From Hallerella sp964397425 (GTDB lineage: Bacteria > Fibrobacterota > Fibrobacteria > Fibrobacterales > Fibrobacteraceae): DNA of 64,000 nt. This document shows positions 17,503-26,228 of this stretch, in pieces; position 1 is the first letter of the stretch, and every line of letters begins with the position of its first letter. Where the stretch lies: NCBI GenBank assembly GCA_964397425.1, contig CAYNID010000002.1, forward strand, positions 186,001 through 250,000, read 5' to 3'. Below the pieces are notes generated by a model. The model was not told the origin of the DNA. It did not search any database and saw only the letters and a list, made by a program, of their open reading frames with translations. Both the position numbers and the translations under genes were made by a program.

Positions 17503-18642
17503 ATGATAACCATAAAAAATATAAATGTCCAAACACATCTAAATAATTCTGATAGAGTAAATTTAGGTAGTTTTTACACACCTAACAAGTATGTTAAACT
17601 TGTGGGAAACTGGCTGAAAATACATGGTTTAACGAAAAACAACACCATATTGGATAGCTCTTGTGGATATGGAGCTTTCTTTACTTTAGCAGACGAAATG
17701 CCTGTAAATACATTCATAGGCAATGATATTGATATGGACACTTTAAAAAACATTTCGGAAGAATTCCCGTTTGTAAATGTTTATAATATCAATTCGCTTG
17801 AAAACATTTCCTGAAAAATGTTTAATATAGAAACGCAATTAATTGTAGTTGGAAATCCCCCATATAATGACGTGACCTCGCAAATTAACCAAGGCTTAAA
17901 AAATACTAAGATTTCGATGGATGGAGACGTTAAAACAAGAGACCTGGGAATGTCGTTTTTATTATCCTATAATAAACTTGAAGCTGAATATGTTGCTATT
18001 TTACACCCATTGTCATATTTAATAAAACGACCGAATTTTTCTGTGAGTTCCAAATTTTTCAAAAATTATACTTTACTTGAACATGTTGTATTTAATAGTC
18101 AAGAATTTGCAAACACTTCAAAACTAAATGGATTTCCTATAATTATAGCTTTGTATAAACGAACGCCTAATATGGGATTATGTTATGATGAAGTTTATAA
18201 TATGAAATTTAAAACCGTAGATGGTGAAACTTTTAGTTTGTCTAATTACGATTACGTTGCTGAGTTTATAGAAAAATATCCGCATAAAAAGAGATATGAT
18301 AAAGAAATTCTGTTTTATACTTTGCGAGATATAAACGCTTTGAAACGAAGTAGAACGTTTATTAAAGACCGTTGCATGAATGCCGTTGATGTTAATCCTG
18401 ATAAATTAGGTTATTACTGCTATATTGATTGTTTTAAGCGTTTTGCCGATGTTCCTTATTATATGGGTAATTTTGACATTCCATTTAACAAGAACGCATT
18501 TGGTGATTACGAAAGTGCATTTATCGCTGTTTCCAAGCACTTTAATCCTCAAGTATTTGGAAATTTTCCAATTAAGCAGGAACAATTATCTATAGCAAAA
18601 TCATATATTTCTAATGTATTGACGCAATCTAACCGCAACTAA
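17503..18642 (+). pseudogene. Adenine-N6 DNA methyltransferase split by an in-frame TGA
   Basis: Two open segments, 17503-17814 (103 residues) and 17818-18642 (274 residues), are in the same reading frame, separated only by TGA AAA. The first holds the substrate-binding FYTPNKYV motif and the SAM-binding motif I (ILDSSCGYGAFF, then GNDID). The second begins just before the catalytic NPPY motif (VVGNPPYND). Together they make one gamma-type adenine methyltransferase of about 380 residues, as in type II restriction-modification systems. A single TGG-to-TGA change would explain the break. If real, the product is inactive unless read through. The gene is strongly AT-rich: a 60-base stretch at 18001 has 18 G+C, against 32 in a 60-base stretch of the dGTPase gene. 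No restriction endonuclease was recognised nearby. Confidence 0.8.
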
Positions 18643-18658
18643 AGATAACGGAGTCTAT

Positions 18659-18796
18659 ATGGCTGAAAATGCTAACGTTCCTGATGACATGACTTCTTTA
18701 AAGGTGAGTTTACCTTTGACTCAGCCAACTGGTAAAATTCGCATTAAGCAACGTAATTTCTTTAGTGAAAATCTAATGCTTATGGAAGAACCTTAA
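18659..18796 (+). CDS. Small hypothetical protein in the AT-rich island
   Basis: A 45-residue ORF (MAENANVPDDMTSLKVSL...) begins 16 bases after the methyltransferase stop. GGAG precedes its ATG by a few bases, which argues that it is translated. It has no recognised domain. It could be a tiny partner protein or the surviving start of a deleted restriction endonuclease. Confidence 0.4.
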   Translation: MAENANVPDDMTSLKVSLPLTQPTGKIRIKQRNFFSENLMLMEEP

Positions 18797-18806
18797 ATGC
18801 AAAAGA

Positions 18807-18941
18807 ATGTGGGGATTGATTATACAAAAAGATGAAGCACGACTGTCGTTGGAATTGTTTAGAATATTTGGTATGTTATCCGCTAAACATAAATTTGACG
18901 TGCTAGCAATTTTCAAAATGCTATTTAGTTTTGTAAAATGA
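18807..18941 (+). CDS. Small hypothetical ORF, possible gene remnant
   Basis: This 44-residue ORF begins MWGLIIQKDEARLSLEL and ends MLFSFVK. It looks protein-like, with an amphipathic helix and then a hydrophobic segment. No good ribosome-binding site is visible, and it sits 10 bases after the previous tiny ORF. It may be a fragment of a larger gene lost from this AT-rich island. Confidence 0.25.
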   Translation: MWGLIIQKDEARLSLELFRIFGMLSAKHKFDVLAIFKMLFSFVK

Positions 18942-19057
18942 TGCCCATTAGAAATATATAGTTGTTTTATGATTTTAGTTATACATCTGCTCTAGGTGGA
19001 AAAACGTATATATTTTCCCAAAAAATCTGCCTTCCCTGAGTCCGCTTTTGTTTTGAA

Positions 19058-20887
19058 TCAAGGCACTTTTATTTTGAACGTCTTTTCGTTACCCGCTTCG
19101 TCGCGGATTTGAATTTCAAAAAATTCCCCGGAGGAAGGCAAATCGCTTTTGCGCAAAACGATTTCTTCGGGTTCGGAATCGTATTCCGCATAAATGAACG
19201 GCTTTTGGGAAGAACTGGCGCGAATGGCGTTTCCGTTTGCGATGCCCGATTCCTTTTCAATGACGGGAATGCGGAATGCTGGTTCGGATTTCCCGGCGAA
19301 AATGGCGGAATCGTTGCGGATTTCGCCAAGTTCTGGCGGCGTTGTGTCCTGGATGAAGCCGATGTCGCGGAGTTCGTTCATGCGGGCGGAACGGAAATTC
19401 TTGCCGTTTTTTTGTTTGCTGAACAAGAACCATTTGCGGCTTGTTTCGCCTAAATAATACAGCGGCTTGTCGTGAACGTTCTTGTCGAATTGAACGCTCC
19501 AGTCGCCTGTGAAATGGAGTCCTTTGGGATGAAACTCGTATGCGGGGACGCTGTCGTTTTGGAGTTTTCGGACGGCGAGAACCTTTGTCCAGGGAACGGG
19601 TTTGATGCCGGAAAGACTTTGCACGATGCGGCTTCCGGAAAGTTGAATGGTATCGTTCCAGGATTTGGCGTTGGGCGGAATTTGACGGATAAAGAGGGAG
19701 TCGTGGAGGCCCGCGCGTTCCAGGACGATGAGACTGGTCGCGGGGTAGGCTTTGACTATTTTGCCGAGGAGTGTCGCCTGTTGGGGAAACGCGTCGCAGG
19801 CGTTGACGCGTTCTATCCCTTTGCCGTAAAGGAAGAATTGCGTTTGGTGAGGCCCGGGGCGGCAAAGGTCAAGCCCAATCCAGGAGCGGCTTAAAAAGCT
19901 GAACAGTTCTTGATTCTGCTTTTGACGGAGGGGAGGGGGTTCTCCTGGGCATGTTGACGAAAGGGAAAATTTCCGGGAGGCCGTATGTCCGACCATGTCT
20001 TCTGTTTCGAAAACGAGCGTGTCTTTGCCCGAAATTCGGTATGCGTTCGGGATGAAGTGCCAGTCGCCCGCGGTGTCCGCTTCTTCTGCCCAAAGAAGTT
20101 CTTCGCGGATTTGAATCATCGTGTCGAAGGAAAGAGTGTCCTTGATGATTTCGCCAAGGATTCGCTTTGCGCTTTTTAAGGTTACGCGGCGCACGGACAT
20201 CGGATTTTCGAGAGGCGTTCGGCTGTAATCGGCGATTTTAAAAGCGAATCGGATGGAATCGCCTTTTTGGAGATGGGGGACTTCGACGCATCCGTTTTTT
20301 AACGGGTCCTCTCCGGTCAAGGCGAGGTCTTCGCCCTGGAAAATCGCCGCCCCGAGAATCAACGGCGCAAGTGTGTCTCCGCAAAAAATTCCGTTTCGGC
20401 ATGGATTTAAGAGCTTTCCCCCTTCGCGGATTTCCAAGTGCAAATGCGGATTGCCGATGCCGGAACTTCCTGTAAACGAAATCGTGTCTCCCTCTCGGAA
20501 CGGTTTGATTTTCGGATTGGAAATGCGAAGGTCGTTTTGCTTCAAATGGAGTTGTGTCGAAGAGACGAGAGAATCCAACTCCCGGGAAAAGCCGCTTTGG
20601 TGGGCGAAAACCCATGTTTTTCCGCTTTCTCCCAAAAAATAAACCACTTTGCCGTAGCCGTATGGAGAAAGGCGCACCTGGGAAATTTTTCCGTTTTCTG
20701 GAGCGATTACCGGAAAGCCCTCTTTCATGTCGGTGGAATAATCGATTCCGGCGTGGTAACGGGTTCCCCGGCTTTCGCCGAATGAGCTGGTGAGATACGC
20801 CGGAAAACCGAAGGGGAGATGCGCGTCGTCGGCAAAGAGGTTTTGTGAAAAGGAAAATCCCAGACAAAGCAAAAGGAAACGTTTCAT
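19058..20887 (-). CDS. Secreted M23-family metallopeptidase (LytM-type)
   Basis: This 609-residue protein has a signal peptide (1-19, ending NLFA). The M23 domain comes directly after it. The zinc ligands are His45 and Asp49 (YHAGIDYS) and His150 in PHLHLE, with catalytic histidines at His96 (FAHQSG) and His148. All metal and catalytic residues appear present, so it should cut peptidoglycan cross-links in the periplasm. The remaining 430 or so residues are a beta-rich extension of unknown role. Having the catalytic domain N-terminal rather than C-terminal is less common. It follows the CBM9-like gene by 7 bases and is probably co-transcribed with it. Confidence 0.88.
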   Translation of the reverse strand: MKRFLLLCLGFSFSQNLFADDAHLPFGFPAYLTSSFGESRGTRYHAGIDYSTDMKEGFPVIAPENGKISQVRLSPYGYGKVVYFLGESGKTWVFAHQSGFSRELDSLVSSTQLHLKQNDLRISNPKIKPFREGDTISFTGSSGIGNPHLHLEIREGGKLLNPCRNGIFCGDTLAPLILGAAIFQGEDLALTGEDPLKNGCVEVPHLQKGDSIRFAFKIADYSRTPLENPMSVRRVTLKSAKRILGEIIKDTLSFDTMIQIREELLWAEEADTAGDWHFIPNAYRISGKDTLVFETEDMVGHTASRKFSLSSTCPGEPPPLRQKQNQELFSFLSRSWIGLDLCRPGPHQTQFFLYGKGIERVNACDAFPQQATLLGKIVKAYPATSLIVLERAGLHDSLFIRQIPPNAKSWNDTIQLSGSRIVQSLSGIKPVPWTKVLAVRKLQNDSVPAYEFHPKGLHFTGDWSVQFDKNVHDKPLYYLGETSRKWFLFSKQKNGKNFRSARMNELRDIGFIQDTTPPELGEIRNDSAIFAGKSEPAFRIPVIEKESGIANGNAIRASSSQKPFIYAEYDSEPEEIVLRKSDLPSSGEFFEIQIRDEAGNEKTFKIKVP

Positions 20888-20894
20888 GAAACGC

Positions 20895-21446
20895 CTAGAG
20901 GATTTTTTGGAAAAAACGCGCTTGGTGAAAATCGGGCTTTTCGGTGTGGATGGGGAACGCGGACAAATAATGTGGACGGCGCGTTTTGTCTCCGCATTTG
21001 TAAAGGTTTCCGCGGATTTCGCCCGTTGCCGGGTGTTTGACTCCGAAAAGATTGAGGGGAATCCAGACGGTCAGTTCCCAGCTGACGACGTTTCCGCTGA
21101 ATTCCGGGGCTTTGGGGAAACGCAAAATGCGGGCGTATTGCCCGGGTAAAAATTCCCGCCGGTGATGGCGGTCGCGGCCTTTGGCGGCAAAGCAGAATCC
21201 GCGGCTGGTAAATTCAAAGTTGATGTATTCGCCGGGGGAATCTTGGGATTCGACGAAAATTTCAACGCAGCTTTCTTCCCAGGCTTTTCCGCCGTCTTTT
21301 TCCATTTCGGCAGAGTAGCATTCGCGGGGTTCGCATACCTGGAATCGGACGTGGAGAATTTGCCTGTCTTTGAAGACGTTGGCAATGACATGGGGAAGGG
21401 GTTCTGTCGCGTTACTTTCCCAAAGGCGGTTAGGCATCAGTTTCAT
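20895..21446 (-). CDS. CBM9-like carbohydrate-binding/DOMON-type protein
   Basis: About 183 residues from the preferred ATG at 21446 (MKLMPNRLW). A TTG start 93 bases further upstream is open but lacks a ribosome-binding site. The pattern (HVRFQVCEPR, then WEESCVEIFVE, INFEFTSRGFCFAAKGRDR, and WELTVWIPLNLFG near the end) matches the CBM9-like fold found alone in many Bacteroidetes-related bacteria. There is no signal peptide, so it is probably cytoplasmic and may not bind cellulose. It is divergent from the dGTPase gene and upstream of the M23 peptidase. Confidence 0.65.
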   Translation of the reverse strand: MKLMPNRLWESNATEPLPHVIANVFKDRQILHVRFQVCEPRECYSAEMEKDGGKAWEESCVEIFVESQDSPGEYINFEFTSRGFCFAAKGRDRHHRREFLPGQYARILRFPKAPEFSGNVVSWELTVWIPLNLFGVKHPATGEIRGNLYKCGDKTRRPHYLSAFPIHTEKPDFHQARFFQKIL

Positions 21447-21593
21447 GCGGTGAAATTTAACAACATTTCGCGCGTGCTCTGCGAAGGTGTTTGTGAAACT
21501 TTGGCGATGGGTTCGTTCAAGGTAAAATCTTTGATTCAAATATTTCTAAATTGCGTTTGCCGGCGGCATTCCGTTTGCCGGCAGGAAACGTTT

Positions 21594-22898
21594 ATGATTC
21601 TCCATTGGGAAACCCTCCTTTCGGCAACACGTTACGGCCATCCGGCGATTCTTGACCCGAATCGTTCCAATTTTCACCGCGATTACGACCGGATTGTTTT
21701 TTCGACTGCGTTTCGCAGGTTGGGCAGAAAAACGCAAGTGCACCCGTTTTCGGTCAATGACCACGTCCACAGCCGATTGACCCATTCGATAGAAGTTTCG
21801 AGTGTTTCGCGGAGCTTGGCCATTGCCGTCTTCAATCAGCTGCAAAAGGAATTTCCCAAAAATTTCAACGCCTCTTTGCTGGGCACGATTGCGCAATCCG
21901 CGGCGCTTTCCCACGACATCGGAAATCCGCCGTTCGGTCATGCCGGCGAAGCCGCCATCCGGGACTGGTTCAAAAGAAACCGCGATTCAGACCCGCTCAA
22001 GGAATTTTCCGACCGGGAAATGCTGGATTTTGAAAACTTCGACGGCAATGCGCAGGGGGTTCGCATCTTGTCGAAGCTCGAATATCATTTCCTCGACGGA
22101 GGAATGCGTTTAACTTATCCCACGATTTCTTCGATGATGAAATATCCGCGCCTCGCTTCTTACGGTGCGCCGACAAGCCTTTTTCAGACGGAAGCGGACG
22201 ATTACCGCGAAATGGCGAATGTCCTCGGCATTCCGGAAATCGGAAACGGTGTCTGGATGCGGCATCCGCTGAGTTATCTTGTGGAGGCGGCAGACGACAT
22301 TTGCTACTGCATCCTGGATGTGGAAGACGCGATTGAACTGGGAATTTTGCAATTTGCCGATGTGCGCAACATGTTTGAATACCTTTGCGGACCCGATGTG
22401 GATATCGACAAGGAATACAATGAAAACGGGCAGAATTTCCGCGATTTTCTTTCGAGCGTGCGGGGCTTGGCCATCCAGAATTTGATAGACGCTGTCGCCC
22501 TGGTTTTTGTTCAACATTATCCGGAAATCATGGATGGAAAGCTGCAAGGGACGTTGCTTGAACTTGCGGATTCCGACGCGGTGAACGGTATCCGTATCGC
22601 GAAACGTTTGGGCAGGGAACGGATTTATCCGGATCGCCGCAAGACGGAACTTGAAGTGGGCAGTTACACGACCCTTTGCACGGTTTTGGATGCTTTTGTG
22701 GGCGGAGTCTATGAATTTCGCAAGTATGGCCGCTCCTCTTACCGCGGCGCGCGCATTGTGCGCTTGATTGGACAATCCAAAATCGGACAATCGGTGACTA
22801 GGCTAGAAGCTTATCATCAGGTTTTGGATTTTGTGTCTGGGATGACGGACAATTACGCTTCTTACCTCGCGCAGCAAATCAGCGGGCTTGTCCAATGA
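21594..22898 (+). CDS. dgt: Deoxyguanosinetriphosphate triphosphohydrolase
   Basis: A 434-residue HD-domain enzyme that converts dGTP to deoxyguanosine and triphosphate, limiting dNTP pools. The ATG at 21594 is chosen because AGGAAACG precedes it and the protein then begins in family register (MILHWETLLSATRYG). Key segments are DYDRIVFSTAFRRLGRKTQV, NDHVHSRLTHSIEVSS and the HD motif in ALSHDIGNPPFGHAGE. EAADDICYCILDVEDA supplies the second metal-ligand region. Its stop overlaps the next start by ATGA. Confidence 0.93.
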   Translation: MILHWETLLSATRYGHPAILDPNRSNFHRDYDRIVFSTAFRRLGRKTQVHPFSVNDHVHSRLTHSIEVSSVSRSLAIAVFNQLQKEFPKNFNASLLGTIAQSAALSHDIGNPPFGHAGEAAIRDWFKRNRDSDPLKEFSDREMLDFENFDGNAQGVRILSKLEYHFLDGGMRLTYPTISSMMKYPRLASYGAPTSLFQTEADDYREMANVLGIPEIGNGVWMRHPLSYLVEAADDICYCILDVEDAIELGILQFADVRNMFEYLCGPDVDIDKEYNENGQNFRDFLSSVRGLAIQNLIDAVALVFVQHYPEIMDGKLQGTLLELADSDAVNGIRIAKRLGRERIYPDRRKTELEVGSYTTLCTVLDAFVGGVYEFRKYGRSSYRGARIVRLIGQSKIGQSVTRLEAYHQVLDFVSGMTDNYASYLAQQISGLVQ

Positions 22899-23581
22899 CA
22901 GAACGGCGGAATGGCAGAATCTGGCTTTTTGATTATGACTTGACCCTTTACGCTCATACGGAAAGGGCTGTCTTGGATTCTCTCGACCTTCGAATTTCCC
23001 AATATGTCGAACGGGTTGTCGGATGCTCTTTCGAAGACGCTCAACGCATCCGGAAGGATTATTTGAAACGTTTTGGGACGACTCTTTCCGGGCTTCGTTC
23101 TGTTTACGGCGTTTCGCCAGATGATTTTTTTGACTTCATCCACAATCCGGAATTTTTGACGTATCCATCTCCCGCCACGGGGAAGAAGCTTTTGCTCGAA
23201 TCCCTCGACGGTCCGAAGTACATTTTCACGAATGGCCGTTCGGACTGGAGCCGCGCGGGCGTTTCGCGAATGGGCGTTTTGGATTGTTTTCGCCGCATTG
23301 TCGGACTTGAAAATCTGGATTGGGAAGGGAAGCCGCAAAATTCCGCTTATGAAAAAATGGAAGCCGTTTTGGAAGCGGATGGCGTTTTTCGGCGTGGAGA
23401 ATCCAGACGGCGGTTGGTGTTGCTGGACGACTCGGCTGCGAATTTGTTGACAGCCAAAGTCCGGGGCTGGACTACGGTTTGGGTGAACCCGTCGACAGAG
23501 CCCGTTTCCTTTTCTCCGGATTTCCGGATTTCGACGTTGATGGAGCTCCCGACGATTTTGGACAAGATTCTTTTTGATTGA
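22895..23581 (+). CDS. HAD-superfamily hydrolase, pyrimidine 5'-nucleotidase type
   Basis: A 228-residue HAD phosphatase with motif I at WLFDYDLTLY (nucleophile and acid/base Asp), motif II in YIFTNGRSDW and motif IV in VLLDDSAANL. This matches the pyrimidine 5'-nucleotidase (SDT1-like) branch. A dNTP-pool link with the overlapping dgt gene is plausible: one removes triphosphate, the other a phosphate from nucleotides. ATGA overlap with dgt suggests translational coupling. Confidence 0.8.
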   Translation: MTERRNGRIWLFDYDLTLYAHTERAVLDSLDLRISQYVERVVGCSFEDAQRIRKDYLKRFGTTLSGLRSVYGVSPDDFFDFIHNPEFLTYPSPATGKKLLLESLDGPKYIFTNGRSDWSRAGVSRMGVLDCFRRIVGLENLDWEGKPQNSAYEKMEAVLEADGVFRRGESRRRLVLLDDSAANLLTAKVRGWTTVWVNPSTEPVSFSPDFRISTLMELPTILDKILFD

Positions 23582-23584
23582 GAG

Positions 23585-24406
23585 ATGCCGATGCTTCTTG
23601 AAATGTTTTCCTTGGATTTTATGCAAAACGCCTTCTTGGCGGCGATTCTCGTGGCCGCTGCTTGTGGGGTTGTCGGTTCTTATGTGGTCGTCAACCGGAT
23701 TGCCGGCACGGCGGGCGGTGTCGCGCACGCGTCTTTCGGAGGAATCGGGCTTGCGTGCTTTTGCGGCTTTTCGCCTTTGTTGGGGGCTTTGGGCGTCGCT
23801 TTGGTTTGCGCTTTCGCCATGGGATATTTGACGTGGAAAAGGCGGGAACGATCCGATACGCTTATCAATGTTATTTGGGCGGGCGGCATGGCGGCTGGTG
23901 TCATTTTGACGGATTTGACTCCCGGTTACAGCGGGGATTTGACAAGCTTTCTCTTTGGGAGCATCTTGACTGTTTCGCGGGAATTGTTGCTCGGCATGTT
24001 TTTTTTGACGGCTGCCATATTGATTCTTTCCGCGGTCTTTTTCCGCCCGTTTCTGGCTGTTTCTCATGACCCGGAATTTGCCCGTGTCCGCGGAGTGCCA
24101 GTACTTGGACTTTATATGCTTTTGATGGCGATGGTCGCCTGTACGGTTGTCATGGCGGTTCAGACTGTGGGCCTGATTCTTGTTATCGCGCTTCTCACCA
24201 TTCCAGCTTATGTCGCCGAAGGGCATTCCAAAAGTTTGAAACGGATGATGCTCCTTTCTTGCGCACTATCCGAGATTCTCTCGTTGGCGGGCCTCTTCCT
24301 CGCTTATCTGCTGAATTTTACAGTCGGTCCCACAATCATTTTGATGAGTGTCGCGCTCTATGTTGTCAACTGGGCTTTTCTCCGATTCCGCGGACGGGCC
24401 GTTTAG
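23585..24406 (+). CDS. ABC-3 family metal (zinc/manganese-type) transporter permease
   Basis: A 273-residue integral membrane protein with about eight hydrophobic helices. It shows the ABC-3 hallmarks: GGVAHASFGGIGLA near helix 3 and the QTVGLILVIALLTIPAYVA segment that contacts the ATPase. It resembles ZnuB/MntB permeases, and the metal cannot be told from sequence. No ATPase or solute-binding protein gene is present in this window, so its partners must be encoded elsewhere. It starts 3 bases after the HAD gene. Confidence 0.88.
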   Translation: MPMLLEMFSLDFMQNAFLAAILVAAACGVVGSYVVVNRIAGTAGGVAHASFGGIGLACFCGFSPLLGALGVALVCAFAMGYLTWKRRERSDTLINVIWAGGMAAGVILTDLTPGYSGDLTSFLFGSILTVSRELLLGMFFLTAAILILSAVFFRPFLAVSHDPEFARVRGVPVLGLYMLLMAMVACTVVMAVQTVGLILVIALLTIPAYVAEGHSKSLKRMMLLSCALSEILSLAGLFLAYLLNFTVGPTIILMSVALYVVNWAFLRFRGRAV

Positions 24407-24409
24407 TTT

Positions 24410-24417
24410 TATATTTT
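24410..24417 (+). promoter_or_regulatory. TATATTTT -10 box, leaderless-type promoter of the VanZ-like gene
   Basis: TATATTTT ends four bases before the ATG at 24422 and lies in the 15-base gap after the permease stop. No ribosome-binding site fits between. Confidence 0.45.
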
Positions 24418-24421
24418 CGCC

Positions 24422-24835
24422 ATGAAATCCTTGGACTTTCTTTTTCAACGTTACCCCCTCTTTCGTTACATTCCCGGAATTTTGTGGATGGCGGTGATTT
24501 TCCGCGCCTCGTCGATTCCCGGAACGGGAATGGGATGGCTTGTTCCTCCATTCGACAAACTGGTGCACGGAACGACTTTTGCCGTGCTTGCCGCATTTTT
24601 CGGTCTTTGGTTTTCGAACGCCCGGTGGAATTCGAAACCTCTTGTTTGGGCTGCCGTTTGCGTTTTGTTTTGCGTCCTCTTCGGCGTGCTGGATGAATTT
24701 CACCAGAGTTTTGTTCCCGGCAGGGACGCTTCGTTGGGCGACATTCTGGCGGATACGTTCGGAGGCATCTTGGGGGCCTTGGCCTATGCGCTTTGCCGCC
24801 CCTGGAAAAAGTTTCGCATTTTCCGCGAAGAGTGA
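24422..24835 (+). CDS. VanZ-like family membrane protein
   Basis: A 137-residue protein with about four transmembrane segments. It carries the VanZ-family signature DEFHQSFVPGRDASLGDILA followed by DTFGG. Members are small membrane proteins, one of which confers low-level teicoplanin resistance in enterococci. The general role is unknown and probably envelope-related. Confidence 0.85.
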   Translation: MKSLDFLFQRYPLFRYIPGILWMAVIFRASSIPGTGMGWLVPPFDKLVHGTTFAVLAAFFGLWFSNARWNSKPLVWAAVCVLFCVLFGVLDEFHQSFVPGRDASLGDILADTFGGILGALAYALCRPWKKFRIFREE

Positions 24836-24905
24836 CCAGTTTCGCTTTATCCGCCGGCTTGAAATTTGGTAAATTTTCGCCGGAAATTTGACAAGGAGTC
24901 TCATT

Positions 24906-26024
24906 ATGAAATCTGTACCTATCACGCTCCTCGCCGGTTACCTGGGAGCCGGCAAAACGACGCTACTGAATCATGTCTTGAACAATCAGCAGGGATACCG
25001 AGTCGCGGTCATTGTGAACGATATCGGCGAAGTGAATATCGATCAGACGCTGATTGAAAAAGGGGGGAATGTCCAGCAGAAAGATTCCGTTGTCCCGCTT
25101 TCGAACGGCTGCATCTGTTGTACCTTGAAAACGGATTTGTTGGAGCAGATAGCGCAAATTCTCGAACAGGGAAAATTCGATTACATCCTCATCGAAGCGA
25201 GCGGCATTTGTGAACCGCTTCCCATTGCGCAAACGATCACTCTGATGGGATCAAAGCTCCAGGGCAAAGACGGTACGCCGCTGCCGTGTCATTTGGACGG
25301 CATTATTTCGGTGGTGGATGTGTTGCGCCTTGCGACGGAATTCAGCGGAGGCGATAAGCTCTTGGCAGAAGACAAGGATGAAGAAGACGTCGCCAGCCTT
25401 TTGGTGCAGCAAATTGAATTTTGCAATACGATTGTCCTGAACAAGGTCGACAAAGTCTCCGCCGAAGATTTGCAGCACGTGAAAGCGGTCGTGCGCGCAC
25501 TCCAGCCCGAAGCGAAAATGATTGAAACGACATTTGGAAAAGTCGATATGAAAGATGTTTTGGAAACGCATCTTTTCGATTTTGAAAAGGTCTCTTCGTC
25601 GGCAGCCTGGATTCAACAGTTGAACAATCCCGAAGAAGAGGAGGAAGGCGAGTCAGAGGAATACGGAATTGGAACGTTTGTGTACATGGCGCGCCGTCCG
25701 TTTTGCCGTGAAAAACTCGAAGCCTTTTTGGACCATTACCCATCGAGCATCATCCGTTCGAAAGGAATCATGTGGTTTGATGATGACCGCACGTATTCTT
25801 ACATCTTTGAACAGGCGGGCAAGGATGCGAGCGCGCGTTGCCTCGGACGTTGGATAGCCTCGTTGAACGAATCTGAACAGAAGCGCGCCCTGGAAGAAGA
25901 ACCGGAAGTGCGGAAAATGTGGGATGACAAATACGGTGACCGTGAAATCCGCCTGGTTTTCATCGGGCAAAAAATGGACAAAAAGGAAATTTGTCAAAAG
26001 CTGGACGAATGCCTTGGCGAATAA
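24906..26024 (+). CDS. COG0523/CobW-family GTPase (putative metallochaperone)
   Basis: 372 residues from the ATG at 24906, where AAGGAG precedes by about 8 bases. An in-frame TTG six codons earlier lies on the ribosome-binding site and was rejected. The G1 loop GYLGAGKTT (11-19), the metal-binding CXCC motif (Cys69, Cys71, Cys72 in GCICCTLK) and the specificity motif NKVD define the family. A C-terminal CobW domain (about 255-370) contains the GIMWFDDDRTYSYIFEQAG segment. Such GTPases deliver metals to client enzymes, often under zinc limitation. The nearby ABC-3 permease fits a metal-homeostasis context. A TAAATTTT box precedes the gene. Confidence 0.88.
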   Translation: MKSVPITLLAGYLGAGKTTLLNHVLNNQQGYRVAVIVNDIGEVNIDQTLIEKGGNVQQKDSVVPLSNGCICCTLKTDLLEQIAQILEQGKFDYILIEASGICEPLPIAQTITLMGSKLQGKDGTPLPCHLDGIISVVDVLRLATEFSGGDKLLAEDKDEEDVASLLVQQIEFCNTIVLNKVDKVSAEDLQHVKAVVRALQPEAKMIETTFGKVDMKDVLETHLFDFEKVSSSAAWIQQLNNPEEEEEGESEEYGIGTFVYMARRPFCREKLEAFLDHYPSSIIRSKGIMWFDDDRTYSYIFEQAGKDASARCLGRWIASLNESEQKRALEEEPEVRKMWDDKYGDREIRLVFIGQKMDKKEICQKLDECLGE

Positions 26025-26084
26025 TCCGTTTTCGCCAAGTCTCCATTTCCAAAACGGCGGAATTATTCTATATTTTAACCGCTG

Positions 26085-26158
26085 CGGGATGTAGCTCAGC
26101 CTGGTAGAGCGTCTGCTTTGGGAGCAGAATGTCGTCAGTTCGAATCTGGCTATCCCGA
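26085..26158 (+). tRNA. tRNA-Pro (anticodon UGG)
   Basis: A complete cloverleaf: acceptor CGGGATG/TATCCCG, D-loop with AGCTCAGCCTGGTAGAGC, anticodon stem TCTGC/GCAGA with loop TTTGGGA (anticodon TGG, G37), and T-arm with GTTCGAATC. CCA is not encoded. A TATATTTT box lies about 8 bases upstream, and a terminator follows at once. Confidence 0.97.
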
Positions 26159-26160
26159 TA

Positions 26161-26199
26161 AAAAGAAAGTTCATCCCGGATGACTTTCTTTTTATTTTT
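26161..26199 (+). terminator. Intrinsic terminator of tRNA-Pro(UGG)
   Basis: AAAAGAAAG-T-TCATC pairs with GATGACTTTCTTTT with a single bulged T. A T-rich run (to about 26200) follows. Confidence 0.85.
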
Positions 26200-26228
26200 T
26201 GAGGCGTACAGATCCTTCGGAGAAAACC

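Noticed and set aside
17812..17814. TGA in the methyltransferase as a recoded tryptophan or selenocysteine codon
   Set aside because: TGA is used as a normal stop by several overlapping genes in the window (ATGA junctions), and no downstream hairpin of the selenocysteine type was seen.
20881..20892. GTTTCATGAAAC palindrome at the M23 peptidase start
   Set aside because: It resembles the chaperone repeats, but the spacer is 2 rather than 5 bases and it overlaps a start codon, so it is probably a coincidence.
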